From Alphaproteobacteria bacterium (GTDB lineage Bacteria; Pseudomonadota; Alphaproteobacteria; Micavibrionales; Micavibrionaceae): a stretch of 7,419 nucleotides of DNA. A program made the position numbers and the translations under genes. The notes beneath the pieces were generated by a model. That model searched no databases and was not told where the DNA came from. It worked only from the letters and a program-made list of their open reading frames with translations. The stretch spans positions 1 to 7,419 of the forward strand of contig JAGRJZ010000120.1 in NCBI GenBank assembly GCA_020442505.1. Direction: 5' to 3'. This document shows, in pieces, positions 6,112 through 7,419 of this stretch (its first letter is position 1; the number at the start of each line of letters is the position of its first letter).

Positions 6112-6714
6112 ATGAACCAGGACATTACGGTTTTACGTGATTCTTTGATCGAGGCCGCGTTGCCCAACGTGGCGTTCGACGGCTGGACGTGGCTGTTGCT
6201 CGAAAATGCCGCTTGTTCCTGTGGTTACGAAAAAGGCATGGCCCGCGCCGCCTTCCCGGTGGGTATTTCCGAGGCGGTCTCCCATTTTTCCGATCTGTAC
6301 GATCGCCGCATGCTGACGGCTCTTGATCATATAGATCCGGCCATGCTGCGTGTCCGCGAACGGGTCGCTCTGGCCGCGAAGACTCGCATGAAATGTCTCC
6401 ATCCTCATAAAGACGCGGTCCGGATGGCGCTGTCCTATTGGATCCTTCCGCCGCGCGAAGCCCGGGCTGCCCAGGCCCTATGGGCGACCGCGGACCGGAT
6501 ATGGCGCTGGGCGGGCGATACCGCGACGGATTATAACCGCTATACGAAGCGGAGTCTGTTATGCGGGGTGTTGGCGACGACAACGCTGGCCTGGCTGAAC
6601 GAAAACGACGATCCGGATCATCAGAAAACCGACGCGTTTTTAGACCGCCGGATCGAGAACGTCATGCAAATCGGAAAGCTTTTTGGAACGATCAAGGAAA
6701 AAAAACGCGCATGA
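6112..6714 (+). CDS. coq9: COQ9 family protein (ubiquinone biosynthesis)
   Basis: A 200-residue protein of the COQ9 family, which in mitochondria is a lipid-binding, TetR-like-fold partner of the hydroxylase COQ7 in ubiquinone synthesis; alphaproteobacteria carry homologues. Diagnostic segments are LRDSLIEAALPNVAFDGWTW (residues 8-27), a central helical part, and the signature ADRIWRWAGDTATDYNRYTK (127-146) followed by RSLLCGVLATTTLAWL (147-162), the region containing the lipid-binding and partner-contact surface in the eukaryotic protein. It ends FLDRRIENVMQIGKLFG plus a basic tail. There is no signal peptide. The start is fixed by an in-frame TAA at 6100-6102, 9 nt before the ATG; no Shine-Dalgarno sequence is visible. 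It lies 43 bp after rne on the same strand. Its TGA stop overlaps the ATG of the next gene (ATGA), so the two are probably translated in a coupled way. Bacterial function is inferred from homology. Confidence 0.9.
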   Translation: MNQDITVLRDSLIEAALPNVAFDGWTWLLLENAACSCGYEKGMARAAFPVGISEAVSHFSDLYDRRMLTALDHIDPAMLRVRERVALAAKTRMKCLHPHKDAVRMALSYWILPPREARAAQALWATADRIWRWAGDTATDYNRYTKRSLLCGVLATTTLAWLNENDDPDHQKTDAFLDRRIENVMQIGKLFGTIKEKKRA

Positions 6715-7388
6715 AGCCTCTTGTCTCCATCTTGTTTGTTTTCCTGTTGCTATGTCCTTTTGCGCCGGCTCGAGCACAGCTGAACGATGACACGGCCCCC
6801 GTTCGGGCCCAGGACGGCAGCTGGCGTGCGCCTTTCGCCGGGCGCTCTGCGGACGAATCGGAAATAAAAGGGGGGCTGAACGATTTGTATCGTCCCTCCG
6901 GATCCGGGGGCGATACCGACGACCTTTCCTTGCCGCACCGATATAAAGAAGACGTGGCCCAATGGGTCGAGACCTTTGCCTCCAAAGCGCTGACGATGGC
7001 CCCCCAGACCTTTGCAGATCGCGCGGTCGAGCTGTCCCCGTATATGAGCGGGGCCGCGAAGGAAGAATATCGGATGTTTCTCGACAGCCTCAACGCGCCC
7101 GAGGCGATCACCCGGGGCGGCATGATTCTCGACAGCTATGTTGAGGAACCGCCCTTTCTTTTGAACGAAGGACGGATAGGGGGGCAATATCGCTGGCTGT
7201 TCGAGACGCCCGTTACAATGACCTTTCGCCCCGCAGGAGGCAAGCAGGAGCCCATTAACCGGCGCATGACGCTTTTGCTGGAGGTCGGGCGTGTTCCGGC
7301 GGAACAAACCCCCGATGGCGATGGCATACGCCTTGAAAGCTGGGTCGTCCGGCCCGTCAAGAAACTGGCCGTTCCGGAAAAGCGTTGA
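6711..7388 (+). CDS. Secreted DotI/IcmL-domain protein
   Basis: A 225-residue protein starting at the ATG (6711) that overlaps the COQ9 stop by 4 bp; a purine-rich AAGGAA lies about 11 nt upstream. The N-terminus is a clear signal peptide: MK, hydrophobic LVSILFVFLLL (residues 4-14), and a likely signal peptidase I site after ARA (A22). Cys15 is not in a good lipobox (LLLC), so a lipoprotein is unlikely. After a low-complexity linker (23-75) comes a region resembling the periplasmic domain of DotI/IcmL/TraM of type IVB secretion and conjugation systems: VAQWVETFASKAL (82-94), AVELSPYMSGAAKEEYRMFL (105-124), GRIGGQYRWLFETPVTMTF (154-172), NRRMTLLLEVGRVP (183-196) and PDGDGIRLESWVV (201-213). 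True DotI has a cytoplasmic N-terminus and a transmembrane anchor; this protein has a cleavable leader instead. No other dot/icm gene is visible. The role is unknown; the family assignment is from pattern memory and would need a profile search. Confidence 0.75.
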   Translation: MKPLVSILFVFLLLCPFAPARAQLNDDTAPVRAQDGSWRAPFAGRSADESEIKGGLNDLYRPSGSGGDTDDLSLPHRYKEDVAQWVETFASKALTMAPQTFADRAVELSPYMSGAAKEEYRMFLDSLNAPEAITRGGMILDSYVEEPPFLLNEGRIGGQYRWLFETPVTMTFRPAGGKQEPINRRMTLLLEVGRVPAEQTPDGDGIRLESWVVRPVKKLAVPEKR

Positions 7389-7419
7389 GAAATAGGCTAA
7401 AGCCCCGCGATGGCCGTCT

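Noticed and set aside
7410..7419. Possible start (ATG GCC GTC) of a further gene at the right edge
   Set aside because: Only three codons are visible, with no ribosome binding site; it cannot be supported.

Overview
The window looks like chromosomal DNA from an alphaproteobacterium. The evidence is a COQ9-family gene, an RNase E with a large charged insert in its S1 domain and a C-terminal Gly-Trp-Trp motif, a short NAD kinase, and the alphaproteobacterial form of the DNA polymerase III delta subunit. TGA is used as an ordinary stop. A solitary secreted DotI/IcmL-type protein recalls Micavibrio-like or other deep alphaproteobacteria, but I cannot place the organism to genus. I see no insertion sequence, phage gene, CRISPR array, tRNA or rRNA.

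Layout. The left half is on the minus strand. From right to left it carries nadK (2464-3237), a His-rich acidic protein of unknown function (1883-2308), holA (805-1827), a Trm112/YcaR-like small protein (526-747) and the 5' part of a P-loop ATPase gene (1-416) that runs off the window. The right half is on the plus strand. It carries rne (3630-6068), a COQ9-family gene (6112-6714) and a secreted DotI/IcmL-domain protein (6711-7388); the last two overlap by 4 bp. nadK and rne are divergent, separated by 392 bp that holds candidate promoters for both and a long, hairpin-rich rne leader.

How the genes fit together. Most are housekeeping: NADP synthesis (nadK), clamp loading (holA), mRNA decay and rRNA processing (rne) and ubiquinone biosynthesis (COQ9). 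The divergent nadK/rne arrangement and the rne-COQ9-DotI order suggest two transcription directions from one promoter region, with COQ9 possibly also having its own promoter.

The points most worth a second look are: (1) three genes (nadK, Trm112-like, COQ9) whose candidate -10 boxes end 5-6 nt before the ATG, which predicts leaderless mRNAs; (2) a structured rne leader with a terminator-like hairpin; (3) a 12-bp repeat with a 13-nt period at the very 3' end of rne that repeats the Gly-Trp-Trp-Asn codons in the +1 frame; (4) a secreted DotI/IcmL protein translationally coupled to COQ9; (5) the His-rich unknown protein and the AT-rich palindrome upstream of it. No clearly new multi-gene system is visible.
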